From Cichorium intybus (lineage: Eukaryota; Streptophyta; Magnoliopsida; Asterales; Asteraceae): a stretch of 64,000 nt of DNA. The stretch is taken from assembly GCA_023525715.1 (NCBI GenBank), contig CM042009.1, forward strand, positions 122,640,819 through 122,704,818. Reading direction: 5' to 3'. The notes under the pieces were generated by a model. That model saw nothing but the letters and a program-made list of their open reading frames with translations. It was not told the DNA's origin and made no database searches. Shown here piece by piece: positions 37,614 to 49,121 of this stretch; positions within the stretch are counted from its first letter, which is position 1, and every line of letters starts with the position of its first letter. The translations under genes and the position numbers were made by a program.

Positions 37614-38000
37614 AATACCCTTGTTTATATTGGTTTCCCTGCTCGAGGTTGGTGTTGCTGCATTTCGGGGACCTGTGATATGTTGGGACTTGGATTATTT
37701 AAGAACAATTGCTGTCAAGGTTTTGTATGCTGCAATTTCAATCTTTTGGCATTTTTGGACGAATTTACCCTTTGATCTCTCCAGGCATGATTTTTGTGAT
37801 TCTATTGAAGTTGAAGTTCAGTTGGGGCTGCTGCTATTTTGGTTCTTCAATGCCTATTTCTTATTTAGTAAGGTGTATGCTTTTTAAGTCAACTATTTGT
37901 GTGTTTGGCTACTGTTGATGTATTGTACTTTGTTTTGCTTCAGCTCCCCGCTGGAGTGTTTTTTTAATGTCAATTTTTGCCTTGCCGTTCAAAAAAAAAA
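37614..38000 (+). other. LINE 3' tail with poly(A), copy 1
   Basis: Continues LINE 3' UTR after the solo LTR. It ends in TTTTTGCCTTGCCGTTC followed by A10 (37991-38000), the 3' end of the LINE. An open frame here (37546-37887) crosses the LTR border and is not a gene. Confidence 0.8.
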
Positions 38001-38286
38001 CAAAATACATGAGCGATTAAAATATTTTAGTACATTAGTGTAACATCCTGTTTTCCGGTACGCTCGTTAATTGAAGTACATTTAAGTCAAATCATACCTA
38101 AGCCTAACTCACTCCAGAATGCTTATTATTACTCTGAAATAACGTGTTAAGAAGAAGTTGGTTATTTTTTAAAATCCAGAAAAATGGTCATTTTTGTTAA
38201 CTAACTCATTTATAATAGTTTGTTCAATGCTTATCCCTTTACAAATTGGTACCCAAATGGTTACATTCAATTCAGACGATTTTACA
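38001..38286. other. Spacer between LINE end and C2, copy 1
   Basis: No gene. A TGTAACATCCTGTTTTCCGG at about 38039 resembles the edge of a gypsy-type LTR, so part may be an old LTR fragment. Ends with the TTACA target copy of C2. Confidence 0.45.
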
Positions 38287-38734
38287 TGTAAGTCCCAATA
38301 TCTCACACTCGGTATCAATCTAACACTCAAAGGTGCGGAATCCCAATGAGTGAATCAATCTGAAACAAATAAGAATCAAGAACACGAATTACTAAAAACC
38401 TTCAATGTACATAAGATTCTTGATTGCTTGAATGCAAGAATATTCTCTCTAGCTAGGCATGCACTCCAAAACAACCAACATGACAAATGACGACTCATTT
38501 GTCCTTAAATACCGTATGCAAGACACACCTAAACCCTAAGCCCATCTGACAGAAGGCCCACTGAAAACGTAAGCCTGGCCCAACCGAAAACACTTGGTTT
38601 TCAGTCAAGATCACTGAAATCCAAGGGGATTTCGGTCCCTGGCCGAAATCCAAAATCATTCCTTAAACAATGTATATTTTTTATTTTACTCCCTGTTAAA
38701 TGCAAAGATTAAACTACTAAAATAATTCCTAACA
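38287..38734 (-). repeat. C2 3' LTR, duplicated copy
   Basis: 448 bp from TGTAAGTCCCAATATC to ATTCCTAACA. Same sequence as 48674-49121, with a few substitutions. TTACA precedes it. A polypurine tract (minus-strand GGGGGAGAT) abuts its right edge. Confidence 0.93.
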
Positions 38735-39483
38735 ATCTCCCCCTTGGTTTAATACTTTCATTTAATCTCCAGGCTTCTCTTGATCTTGGCTTCAGTTGAA
38801 CACTACAGCAACATTCTAACAATCTCCCCCTTTACGAGTGACGGGTGTAGACGTTAATAGTTTTCAGCACGTTGCAGAGACAACTTCATCTTCAGATTGA
38901 ACTTTCTTCAAATATAGCTTTGAACGCGCATTAGGTGTACAAGCTTCAGCGTAGGACTTGAATCAGCACATCCAACTTTTGATTTGACTTTGACTAGAAC
39001 TGGAGTCTGACTCTTCACTTCTTGATCACAGAAGGTGTAAATGTAGCAACGAACTGATTGAGGAGGAATTTAATGCAGCTTGTCACATGGAATTATGCTT
39101 CACCTTCTTCGGGAAAATGATGTCTGTGTCGAAACTCTTGAACTTCACTTCTACTGGCATTTCTTGATAGGAACGATGACCGCAAATCTTGTGGGTCACG
39201 GAGTCATAAAAACTCTCCCCACAGTTGTTCAAGGACCCAGCCTTGGCTCAGAATGAAACTTCTCGTAGTATCTGTGTGAACCCGGAGGAACGCATTGCGA
39301 TTGTTTGAGTATCGAAGAACTACTCGTGGCCGTTTTGATTTTGGCCCCTGCATATCCTTGATCAAAGATCTCAATGCAGTTATCAAGTAAATAAGTTGAC
39401 TTCGCACTTGGCGAGACGTTCAATGATATCCAAACTCTGCAGAGTGTACCATCATAGTGCCAATTTTGAATCCGGTGAAGTTG
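38735..39483 (-). other. C2 internal fragment, duplicated copy, truncated
   Basis: Matches 49122-49870 of the complete C2 and stops at GGTGAAGTTG, where it is joined directly to the middle of a C1 LTR. It is 3' non-coding sequence of C2, no gene. Confidence 0.92.
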
Positions 39484-40044
39484 GTGAGCTTCTTATTTAT
39501 AGTTGCTGAAATACAGGGTTCGCGTCGCGACCATGTGGCCGTCGCGTCGCGAAGGTGTTCATCGCTGGATCGGTGCGCTTTTTGTCGGGTCAGTGCGTCT
39601 TCGCTGGTATGTCGAGCTTTCCGTCGCGTTTCCTTTTCGTCGCGTTGCTTTCGGTCGCGTCGCGAAGATGCGTCGCTGAATGTGTCGTTTTTGGTCGCGA
39701 AGCTGGGTTGTCGCGTTTAATGCTTCGCGTCACGACCAGGGGTACCGTCGCGTCGCGAGTGCTGTACAATCTGGATTCTTAGTGTTTTGCTTTTCTTCAC
39801 GTCGTGACCATCGCCTGTCGGGTCGCGATTGCTGTAGCTTTTTGTGTTTTGTATTTTGTTCTTTGGTTCGTAGCATTACTTCCTCAGGTTTGGTTGTTTT
39901 ATCAGAGTTTCTTGGGTCTTGATTCATTCTTGTTTTTTATCTCGAATTTACGCAACCTGAAATAATCTGATAATACTTGCCAGATAAAATAAAAACAATT
40001 CATCTTATTTCAGTGATTATCACATACAAAAATATTTTTCAACA
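39484..40044 (-). repeat. C1 3' LTR, truncated by duplication junction
   Basis: Starts inside the LTR at GTGAGCTTC (equivalent to 37053) and runs to the normal end TTTTTCAACA. The first ~890 bp of the LTR are absent. The next bases are the C1 purine tract, so this was the true 3' LTR of the coding C1 copy. It includes the CpG-rich GTCGCG block. Confidence 0.93.
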
Positions 40045-40058
40045 ATTTCCCCCTATGT
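40045..40058 (-). promoter_or_regulatory. C1 polypurine tract
   Basis: Minus-strand CATAGGGGGAAAT directly abutting the 3' LTR. Confidence 0.85.
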
Positions 40059-41603
40059 GATCATTACTGAAATAAGGACAGATTAAAAGGTAAGATTGAA
40101 AATTCTTGAAATTTGGATAAAACATTTATAAAACCATATCACTTGTTTTGAAAAAGTGTGACTAGATTTTACTTATGTTTTGAAAAATGTTTGTCAAGAA
40201 TATTTGTTTCTGAATCAAGGTTTCATGTTCAATTATCAAAGGGTTTTTGTATATGTATTTTCATAATATTCCTTAAGATTTTATAGCATTTATAAAGACG
40301 ACAAGTGATCTTAATAGGTCGATTCAAATGAACTCTCATAGGTATAGCTCACACTTGACTGAGGTGTTTTGGTTGTTCTGGGTGTAGAACTGGTGTATAA
40401 TCACTAAAGATGAGTGATATCTCTCAGTTTGAAGGTGTTGACTTATGCTTAATGTGGATTTATACCTATATACATTAGTCACTTGGTCTTCATATTAGAT
40501 AATTAATCACATAAGACTGGTTTCAGCATTACTCTGAGGGTTTCTTCATTCATGCCATTGATGTTCACTATCTCTCCGTCGGGAAATACATGTAGAGGGG
40601 TTTAAAAACTTTCATAGTGCAGTTTGCAACTAAGAATATTCAATTATGAAGGCTACAGTATCCCGGTAAATCTTCGGTTTTGACAGCTATATATGATAAA
40701 GCATTTGAGAATCCGTTGTTTGGAAAATTTTGAGAGATGTCTGTCTTGATGGATTGTTGTTGTAAATCTTCCTTTTCTTTGGTGAAGTGTTCACCTTTGT
40801 CTTTATCTTTTCTTGATTTGTGTGAATACACATTGTATAAAAGATATCTGATGTGGTAACCAATTGTGATTTGTTGACAGCATTTGTTGGAGATGACTTT
40901 GCACTTTGAGATTTGATTTTCATGTTTTCTTCTGGTTTTCTTGGATATGACTTGTCGTTTCTTCAATTGTCAGATTTGCTATGCAAGATGATAAATCTTT
41001 TCTTGATGTGGCTTGATTGAGGATAGGGATAGGTGATATAAAAGACAGTTTGTCTAATATATAAGAAAATGATTGTATCGTCCCTGGTCATTTTGATATC
41101 TAAGCAAAAATGAGACTAGCATCACGGTATAAGAGTATAAATCCTATAAGTCATAATGAAAACACCTTTGCTCACATAAATGAATTTCACTTAGCAGTTG
41201 AAGACGAGGCACAAATTCTCACATGGGTTTGGTTTTCATCTGAATCTCCTAATCTTATGTCCCTTAATAGATAAAATCGTTATAATTGAAATAAATTCAA
41301 AGGGAATAAGAGAGTGTACATAACGAAAATTTTGAAATTTTAACCTTCACTTTAATTAAGAATCAATATGACTGAGAACATTCATCGTGCATAAGTATCT
41401 GAAAATTTAGTCAAGAAGATGTTAATCACATGGTTTTATAAAGACTTTAAAGAGATAAAACTTTATCCTAATTTTTGTGATTTTTGATTATGTGGATGTT
41501 TTTTTTGGAAAATTTTGGTTATTTGAATGTTTTTGGTAAATTTTTTGAATTTTTTTATTTGAATGAAAGTAAACACTCTTTTGTACAAACAAAAAGTAAG
41601 AGA
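40059..41603 (-). other. C1 3' non-coding region
   Basis: About 1.5 kb between the RNase H stop and the purine tract. No domain is seen; small ORFs here look random. A long 3' non-coding zone of this sort is not rare in large copia elements. Confidence 0.7.
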
Positions 41604-42398
41604 TTAGGGATGGATGTTATCTGGATTTAACATTCCTAGACGGCCTAGGAAGTATTGAAACTTGGTTTCGTCTAGAGCCTTAGTAAAGACATCGGCAATT
41701 TGATCTTCGGTGTTGATGAAGTGCATTTCGATATGACCCTTTTGAATGTTGTCTTTGATGAAATGATATCGAATGTCGATGTGCTTTGTCATGGAATGGT
41801 GCACGGGATTGTGAGAAATGGCAATAGCGCTGGTTGAGTCACAAAATATGGGAATTTGTGAGACTTTGTAGCCATAGTCACATAATTGAGTTTGCATCCA
41901 CATGACTTGTGAACAACAGCTTGCGGCGGCTACATATTCAGCTTCTGCAGTTGAAGTGGACACGCATGATTGTTTCTTTGAAGTCCAACTTACCAGTCTG
42001 CCTCCTAGAAATTGGCAAGAACCAGATGTACTTTTCCTGTCTAGTCTGCATCCTCCATAGTCGGAGTCGGTGAAGGCGTTAAGCTGAAAATCAGAGTTAG
42101 CTGGATACCAAAGGCCAAGAGATGGAGTTCCTTTAAGATATTTGAAAATTCTTTTCATAGCTACAGCATGAGATTCCATAGGATTGGCTTGGTATCTGGC
42201 ACAGACACATGTAGAAAAGATGATGTCGGGTCTGCTGGCTATGAGGTATAGGAGTGATCCTATCATTCCTCGATATTTCTTTTGATCAACAGGCTTGCCA
42301 TTTAAGTCTGCATCTAATTTGTAACCAAAGGCCATTGGGGTTTTTGCTGTATTGGATTTGTCAAGAGAAAAACGAGTTAGAAGATTTTTGACATAATT
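41604..42398 (-). pseudogene. C1 RNase H segment
   Basis: Continues the RT frame after the stop at 42399-42401. Contains KKYRGMIGSLLYLIASRPDI, DSDYGGCRLDRKSTSG and CQFLGGRLVSW, the STAEAEYVAAASCCSQ active-site region, and TKHIDIRYHFI near the end. Ends at 41604 with a normal stop. Removes RNA from the RNA:DNA hybrid in a working element. Confidence 0.95.
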
Positions 42399-44093
42399 TT
42401 ATTGATTGATGAAAATTCCATCTGATGATTGTTTGACTTGAAGTCCAAGAAAAGTAGTCATTTCTCCTATCATGCTCATCTCAAATTTGCTCTTCATTAA
42501 ATCTGCAAACTTGATACTCAAAGATTCATCAGTAGAACCGAAAATAATGTCATCGACATATATTTGAACGATTAACAGATGTTTATTAAAGATTTTACGA
42601 AAGAGAGTTTGATCAATTGAACCTCTTTTGAATCCTGATTCTTCTAGAAATGTTGACAAAGTTGAATACCATGCTCGAGGTGCTTGTTTTAAGCCATAAA
42701 CTGCTTTTTGTAACTTAAAACTGTGATTTGGGAACTGTGGATCTTCAAAGCCTGGAGGTTGTTGAATATACACATCGCGATCAATCTCTCCATGTAAAAA
42801 TGCACATTTTACATTCATTTGGAATACTTTGAAGTTCTTGTGTGCTGCATATGCTAGAAAGATACGAATGGCTTCGAGTCTTGCAACTGGAGCATAAGTT
42901 TCATCGTAGTCGATTCCTTCTTGTTGAGAATAGCCCTTGACGACAAGTCTTGCTTTGTTTCGACAAACTATTCCTTGATCATCAGTTTTGTTTCTGAAAA
43001 CCCATCTTGAACCTACTACAGTAACATCGGGAGGAGTAGGAACAAGATCCCATACTTGGTTTCTTTCGAATTCAGCTAGTTTTTCTTGCATGGCTTTGAC
43101 CCAGTCTGGATCTTTGAGAGCTGAATGGATGGTTTTGGGTTCAGTCATGGATAAGAATGCTCCGTATAAACATTCATTTGAGGTAGCGGCTCTTGTTTGA
43201 ATACCAGAATTGGGATCTCCTATGATTTGTTCTGTAGGATGATTCCTGGTCCATTTGATTAGGCGAGTTTTTTTAGGTATTTCGATTGGTGTTTCTATGT
43301 CCCATTGTTCTTCTTGGTCAGGTGATTCTGTTGGGAATAGATTTTGGGTGTTGTCAGATATGTCTTTTTGGATTATAGGGTGAGAATGGGGTAATGAAAT
43401 TTCCCCCATAGATGATGCACTGGGATCATTTTGGACAGGTGGATTGGGAGTGTTCAAAGAGGGATTTAGTGTTGGTAGTTCCCCCTCAACTTGATCTGCA
43501 TTTTCTTGGTTTGATTGTGAAGTTTCTGCATCGTAGTTTCCTGTAGGAATAGTAGAAGATGTTAGAAACTCAGAATTATAAGCGGTTTTGGGTTGTTCAA
43601 AAAGTAAATCAAGATCGATTTCTATGTCCGTAGAAGGCATTTGTTGAATTGGATTTTGAAAAATATTATCAATCATTTTAGAACCAAAATGTTTACGATC
43701 CAATTTCCTGACATAAAATTCATCGAAATAAACATCAGTACTTTCTTCAATTACTCTAGTACGTTTGTTCAGTACTCGATAAGCAGCTGAGGTAAAAGAG
43801 TAACCAAGGAAAGTTCCTTCGTCTGATCTTGATTCAAATTTTGAAAGGTGATCTTTGTTATTCTTTATGAAGCATCGACAACCAAAAATATGAAAGAATT
43901 TGATGTTTGGTTTTCGGTTGTTAATGACTTCATATGGTGTTTTATGAAGATGTTTATGGATTAAAGAACGATTTTGAGTGTAGCAAGCTGTGGCTATTGC
44001 TTCTGCCCAGAAGTATTGTGGTAGATCAGCAAAGATAAGCATTGATCTTGCAGCTTCACACAGAGTTCTGTTCCTTCTTTCAACAACTCCGTT
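42399..44093 (-). pseudogene. C1 integrase end and reverse transcriptase
   Basis: Starts just after the stop at 44094-44096 with NGVVERRNRT, the glutamate-containing end of the integrase core, then AEAIATACYTQNRS, a Pro/Ser-rich hinge, and the RT: WVFRNKTDDQG, KARLVVKGYSQ, VKCAFLHGEIDRDVYIQQPPG, AVYGLKQAPRAWY and the catalytic YVDDIIFG box (42549-42560). Ends at the stop 42399-42401. Apart from stops the RT looks complete. Confidence 0.96.
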
Positions 44094-45014
44094 CTATTGT
44101 GGAGTGTATGGAGCTGATAGGTCGTGTTCAATTCCCTTGTTTCTGAGAAACGAATCTAGAGTTATGTTTTTAAACTCATATCCATTATCACTTCGGATTC
44201 TACGAACAGGTCGTTTGAGCTTTAATTCAATCTGTTTGATGAAGTTGATCATTTCTTCAGGTGCTTTTGACTTTAGCCTTAAAAAGAAAACCCAAGTAAA
44301 GTGTGAATATCCATCAATAATAACAAGAATGTATTTCTTCCCTTTTATGCTTTGGGTTTTTGCAGGGCCACAAAGATCAATGTGCAGTAATTCTAGTGGT
44401 TCGGATACACTAGATTCAGGAATGCTTTTATGAGAGGATTTGGACAGTTTTCCTCCTTCACAAGCTGCACAAAGAGTTTCATTATCATGTTTCAGAAGTG
44501 GCAGTCCGCGAACAAGATCATTTGCAATCAACTTGTTGATGTAGCCGAAATTGAGATGGGAAAGACGACGATGCCACAACCAACTAATATCAGCTGAAGC
44601 TTTGGATAAGAGACAGATGTATGGTTTTCCATAGATAAGGTCCATATCTAGTGGATACATGTTGCCTAGACGATCAGAATTAACTAGAATGGCTTTGGTC
44701 TTGGCATCCATGATTATGCTTCGTTGTTTGGTGAAAAGAACTTCATGATTGTTGTCACAGAGTTGTGATACGCTGATTAGGTTGTGTTTCAGGCCGTCAA
44801 TGTAGGCTACTTTCTTGATGGTGAAGTGACCATTTGTTATGTTTCCATAACCTTTGATTCTTGCAGTCATGTTGTTTCCAAAAGTAACATCTTGTTTGGA
44901 TTCTGTGGATTTGAAGTCTCGTAGAAAGCTCTGGTTTCCTGTCATATGCTTGGAGCAGCCACTATCGATATACCATGTGCCATCCTTGGGCTCTCCAGCA
45001 CAAAGTGCCTGTAA
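44094..45014 (-). pseudogene. C1 protease/GAG-pre-integrase and integrase core
   Basis: Between stops at 45015-45017 and 44094-44096. It has WYIDSGCSKHMTG (the copia protease D-S-G motif), the pre-integrase finger LWHRRLSHLNFGYINKL...CAACEGGKLSK, then the core with LLHIDLCGPAKTQSIKGKKY, FTWVFFLRLKSK and RSDNGYEF. The terminating stop replaces a Gln-type codon right after SAPYTPQ. Confidence 0.95.
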
Positions 45015-45209
45015 TTAGACAGAAAGTTTAGGTACCCAAACCATGGTCGGTCCTGATTTGTTAATGGTTTTTGATAATTTGGAATCATTGTAGTATTTGT
45101 TGATTGGACGGAATGGTTGAGGTTTAAGTTGATTTATTAGATTTTCCCAAAGTGAGATTTGTTTTTGAAAACCTGTCATTTGAAATGATTTCTGATTTTG
45201 TGAAAAGTA

Positions 45210-46406
45210 TCATTTATGTGAAGTTCTGTTTGATAACCTTTCTTTGTATCTGGGATTTTGATGATTTTGAAAAACATTATGATGATGGAATGGAATTTGG
45301 TGAAATGATGGATTCTGAAAGTTCTTTGAGAGATTGAAGTTTATCTCTTGAAAGCGATTTTGAATTGGTTTTTGAAAAGGTTTTTGTTTTGGATTAAAGG
45401 TTTGTTTTTGTGGCACAGAGACTGGTTTCAAAGGTTTCTCTTGGGTTTCTTTGAAAACAATGGGCTTGCTTTGTTCTTTTGGTTTAAAAACAGCTTGAAT
45501 GGGTTGTTTATTTGTCTGCTGTTTCTTTGAATACTTTTGTCCCAGACTGTTCTTTCCAATAAAGGTTGAGTTTAAAGAGGGAAAGACAGTTGGAGCAGAA
45601 GTACTACCATTCTGATGAACAGAATTTTCTCCATTTAAGAAATTTTCAAGTTTGATTGTGTCATCATTCTTTGTTAGTTTAGTAGATCTCAATTGATGAG
45701 TTACTGAACTAGCAGAGTCTGATTCAGATTTTACAACTGAGTTTTCACAAATTGTCCCATTTTTCTTTTCGAACATTTCATTTTCAAAGGATTCTCTTCC
45801 AATTCCTGGTTTATAATTCGTATCAATTTTTCCAGTTCCTAAGTTGTTTGCTTTAGTGAAAATATCATCACTCAATTTTCTAGCAATATTGATAGAATCC
45901 AGTTTTCCTTGAAATCTTTGATTTTCGGATTCAAGAAGTTTGATTTGTTTTGAAAAATCATCTAATTTCAGAATCAAACTAGTGTTTATGTCAGTTAAAT
46001 CTTGAATTTTTAGTTTTAACTGAAGGACTTCTATTTCTAAGGCATCTTTTATTTCAGATGGAAAAACAGATTGATTTTTTATTTCTAAGTCCCTTTTTTG
46101 TTTTAGAGCTTCATTTAATTGATCTAAGACGTGATTATATTCTTCTGATTTTCGTTCGACGTCTCTTTCAAGTTTGTCTCTAGTCGTTGTTGATTCTCCA
46201 AATCTGAGTTGCAAGGTTTGTAATTCAGATTTGTAGATGTCAGATTTGACTATTGTGTCATGATATAGTTTAAGATCAGCTTTCAAACTGTTCTCAATCT
46301 TAGTCATGTGGGACTCAAATGGTGTTCTTGAAAGACCGATTTCTGAGATCATAGACCATACCTGATCGATGACATATGGAGCTCTTGAGTAGTTTGTAGA
46401 AGACAT
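45210..46406 (-). pseudogene. C1 N-terminal Gag-like coiled-coil ORF
   Basis: ATG 46404-46406 is about 155 nt downstream of the 5' LTR. The 398-residue protein has a heptad-rich middle (roughly residues 50-180, many Lys/Glu/Leu) and a Pro/Gln/Asn/Lys-rich tail. I see neither the usual copia UBN2-like Gag core nor a CCHC knuckle. The same frame continues past the stop into protease. The first residues (MSSTNYSRAPYVIDQVWSMI) look like a proper protein start. So Gag is unusual or N-terminally deleted. Confidence 0.75.
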
Positions 46407-46546
46407 TTTGGGTTTTTTTTTTTTTTTTTTTTATAAATTTTTGAACAAGTGATATTAAGATGAAATTTTTTAAAGAAAACTTATTGGTGGTTTATAAAAC
46501 CGCTACGCAAAAGTTTTCAACAAAAATTTCAGACTAAATCACACGA

Positions 46547-46558
46547 GCTTTGATACCA
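46547..46558 (-). promoter_or_regulatory. C1 PBS
   Basis: Minus-strand TGGTATCAAAGC, one mismatch from the standard initiator tRNA-Met site, 2 nt inside the 5' LTR. Confidence 0.88.
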
Positions 46559-46560
46559 AT

Positions 46561-48001
46561 TGTTGAAAATACGATAACTGATCTCCACGAATAAGGTTTT
46601 TAAGCCGATTACTGTGTGACAGATATGTATTTTAGCTATAATATGCGGAATAAATAAGAGTTGCGGAATAAATATAAACTAAAATTAAGTTACTGAAAGC
46701 TATAAATAAATAAAATAAAGCGGTAAATTTAAACTAGACAGTATTTAAATAGACAGAAAGCAGTAAATAAAATAAATGTTAGAAGTTAGAGGTTAGATGT
46801 AATAAACGCCATTATCAACGATAAAGTGTTTTTTACAATAAATAAAAGGTTAGAAGTTAGATGTCTCGGTTAAATACAGTCCACATATGTTGTTGTTGTC
46901 ATGGTTCAATTTGTATGTCTTGGAACTTAGTACAATTGATTTATAAAAGTTTAAATAAATCAATAATGGCACATGTAAATTATTGGAATTATAAAAAGAA
47001 CTTATTGACAGCAGAGGAAGATGGTGTTTTTCTTTGAAGCGTCGATTCTTGTTGTTTGCGGTAGGATGAGGTTTGGTCATTGGTTCTTGTAGAAAGGGTG
47101 GTATGCTCGGTTTTTCTTGCTGAAATGGTATTTCTTCGGTTTTGTGTTGGTTTGGACGTGGGTTTGCTTGTGTATGTGTATTGTAGTTGTATTGGTGCTG
47201 TATGGGTTTGTAGTCGGGTTTTATAGAGGTTTTGTTTGGTGTCGGGTAGAGGTTGTTTAGAGGTTTGAAGTTTTGGTGTCGGGTGCAGGTTGTTGTTTCT
47301 TGCGGTTATATGGTTTGGTTCTTGTTGCCAAATTCAGAAATTTGAGTGTCTTGAGGTGTTTGGTCGTGGGTTTCTTTGAGTGTGTATGAGTATGGTTGTG
47401 TGTGTATAAGTATTGTGTTGTTGTGTAAGATTGGCAAGAGGTGAGCTTCTTATTTATAGTTGCTGAAATACAGGGTTCGCGTCGCGACCATGTGGCCGTC
47501 GCGTCGCGAAGGTGTTCATCGCTGGATCGGTGCGCTTTTTGTCGGGTCAGTGCGTCTTCGCTGGTATGTCGAGCTTTCCGTCGCGTTTCCTTTTCGTCGC
47601 GTTGCTTTCGGTCGCGTCGCGAAGATGCGTCGCTGAATGTGTCGTTTTTGGTCGCGAAGCTGGGTTGTCGTGTTTAATGCTTCGCGTCGCAACCAGGGGT
47701 ACCGTCGCGTCGCGAGTGCTGTACAATCTGGATTCTTAGTGTTTTGCTTTTCTTCACGTCGTGACCATGGCCTGTCGGGTCGCGATTGCTGTAGCTTTTT
47801 GTGTTTTGTATTTTGTTCTTTGGTTCGTAGCATTACTTCCTCAGGTTTGGTTGTTTTATCAGAGTTTCTTGGGTCTTGATTCATTCTTGTTTTTGATGTC
47901 GAATTCACGCAACCTGAAATAAATTGATAATACTTGCCAGATAAAATAAAAACAGTTCATCTTATTTCAGTGATTGTCACATACAAAAATATTTTTCAAC
48001 A
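46561..48001 (-). repeat. C1 5' LTR
   Basis: 1441 bp, TGTTGAAAATAC to TTTTTCAACA. AATAC follows. Contains the CpG-rich GTCGCG block (about 47475-47790). Confidence 0.95.
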
Positions 48002-48386
48002 AATACCCTTGTTTATATTGGTTTCCCTGCTCGAGGTTGGTGTTGCTGCATTTCGGGGACCTCTGATATGTTGGGACTTGGATTATTTAAGAACAATTGC
48101 TGTCAAGGTTTTGTATGCTGCAATTTCAATCTTTTGGCATTTTTGGACGAATTTACCCTTTGATCTCTCCAGGCATGATTTTTGTGATTCTATTGAAGTT
48201 GAAGTTCAGTTGGGGCTGCTGCTATTTTGGTTCTTCAATGCCTATTTCTTATTTAGTAAGGTGTATGCTTTTTAAGTCAACTATTTGTGTGTTTGGCTAC
48301 TGTTGATGTATTGTACTTTGTTTTGCTTCAGCTCCCCGCTGGAGTGTTTTTTTAATGTCAATTTTTGCCTTGCCGTTAAAAAAAAA
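48002..48386 (+). other. LINE 3' tail with poly(A), copy 2
   Basis: Second copy of 37614-38000, beginning with the AATAC target and ending in a run of nine A. It proves that LINE tail and C2 left end were duplicated with C1. Confidence 0.88.
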
Positions 48387-48673
48387 ACAAAATAGATGAG
48401 CGATTAAAATATTTTAGTACATTAGTGTAACATCCTGTTTTCCGGTACGCTCGTTAATTAAAGTACCTTTAAGTCAAATCATACCTAAGCCTAACTCACT
48501 CCAGAATGCTTATTATTACTCTGAAATAACGTGTTAAGAAGAAGTTGGTTATTTTTTAAAATCCAGAAAAATGGTCATTTTTGTTAACTAACTCATTTAT
48601 AATAGTTTGTTCAATGCTTATCCCTTTACAAATTGGTACCCAAATGGTTACATTCAATTCAGACGATTTTACA
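48387..48673. other. Spacer between LINE end and C2, copy 2
   Basis: Second copy of 38001-38286, no gene; ends in the TTACA target copy (48669-48673). Confidence 0.6.
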
Positions 48674-49121
48674 TGTAAGTCCCAATATCTCACACTTGGT
48701 ATCAATCTAACACTCAAAGGTGCGGAATCCCAATGAGTGAATCAATCTGAAACAAATAAGAATCAAGAACACGAATTACTAAAAACCTTCAATGTACATA
48801 AGATTCTTGATTGCTTGAATGCAAGAATATTCTCTCTAGCTAGGCATGCACTCTAAAACAACCAACATGACAAATGACGACTCATTTGTCCTTAAATATC
48901 GTATGCAAGACACACCTAAACCCTAAGCCCATCTGACAGAAGGCCCACTGAAAACGTAAGCCTGGCCCAACCGAAAACACTTGGTTTTCAGTCAAGATCA
49001 CTGAAATCCAAGGGGATTTCGGTCCCTGGCCGAAATCCAAAATCATTCCTTAAACAATGTATATTTTTTATTTTACTCCCTGTTAAATGCAAAGATTAAA
49101 CTACTAAAATAATTCCTAACA
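48674..49121 (-). repeat. C2 3' LTR
   Basis: 448 bp. Contains an internal inverted motif GATTTCGGTCCCTGGCCGAAATC-like (about 49015-49037) built from the same CCGAAA unit as the C2 leader. Confidence 0.93.

Larger units (their letters stand above)
39484..48001 (-). mobile_element. Ty1/copia element C1, nearly complete
   Basis: Minus-strand element with truncated 3' LTR (39484-40044), internal region 40045-46560 and 5' LTR 46561-48001. AATAC follows the 5' LTR at 48002-48006, the same target sequence that flanks the solo LTR. Domain order Gag-like, protease, integrase, RT, RNase H identifies Ty1/copia. All coding parts are in one frame, broken by four stops (45210-45212, 45015-45017, 44094-44096, 42399-42401) and no frameshift that I can see. 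Confidence 0.94.

Noticed and set aside
37546..37918. 113-aa and 69-aa ORFs repeated at 47.9-48.3 kb
   Set aside because: They cross the C1 LTR/LINE-tail border, so the junction is younger than any possible gene.
38039..38286. A further LTR beginning TGTAACATCC
   Set aside because: Only one edge-like sequence is visible, without a partner, PBS or duplication; kept as spacer.
45152..45530. Plus-strand ORFs opposite C1 Gag
   Set aside because: Antisense shadows of the Lys/Gln/Asn-rich Gag-like frame.
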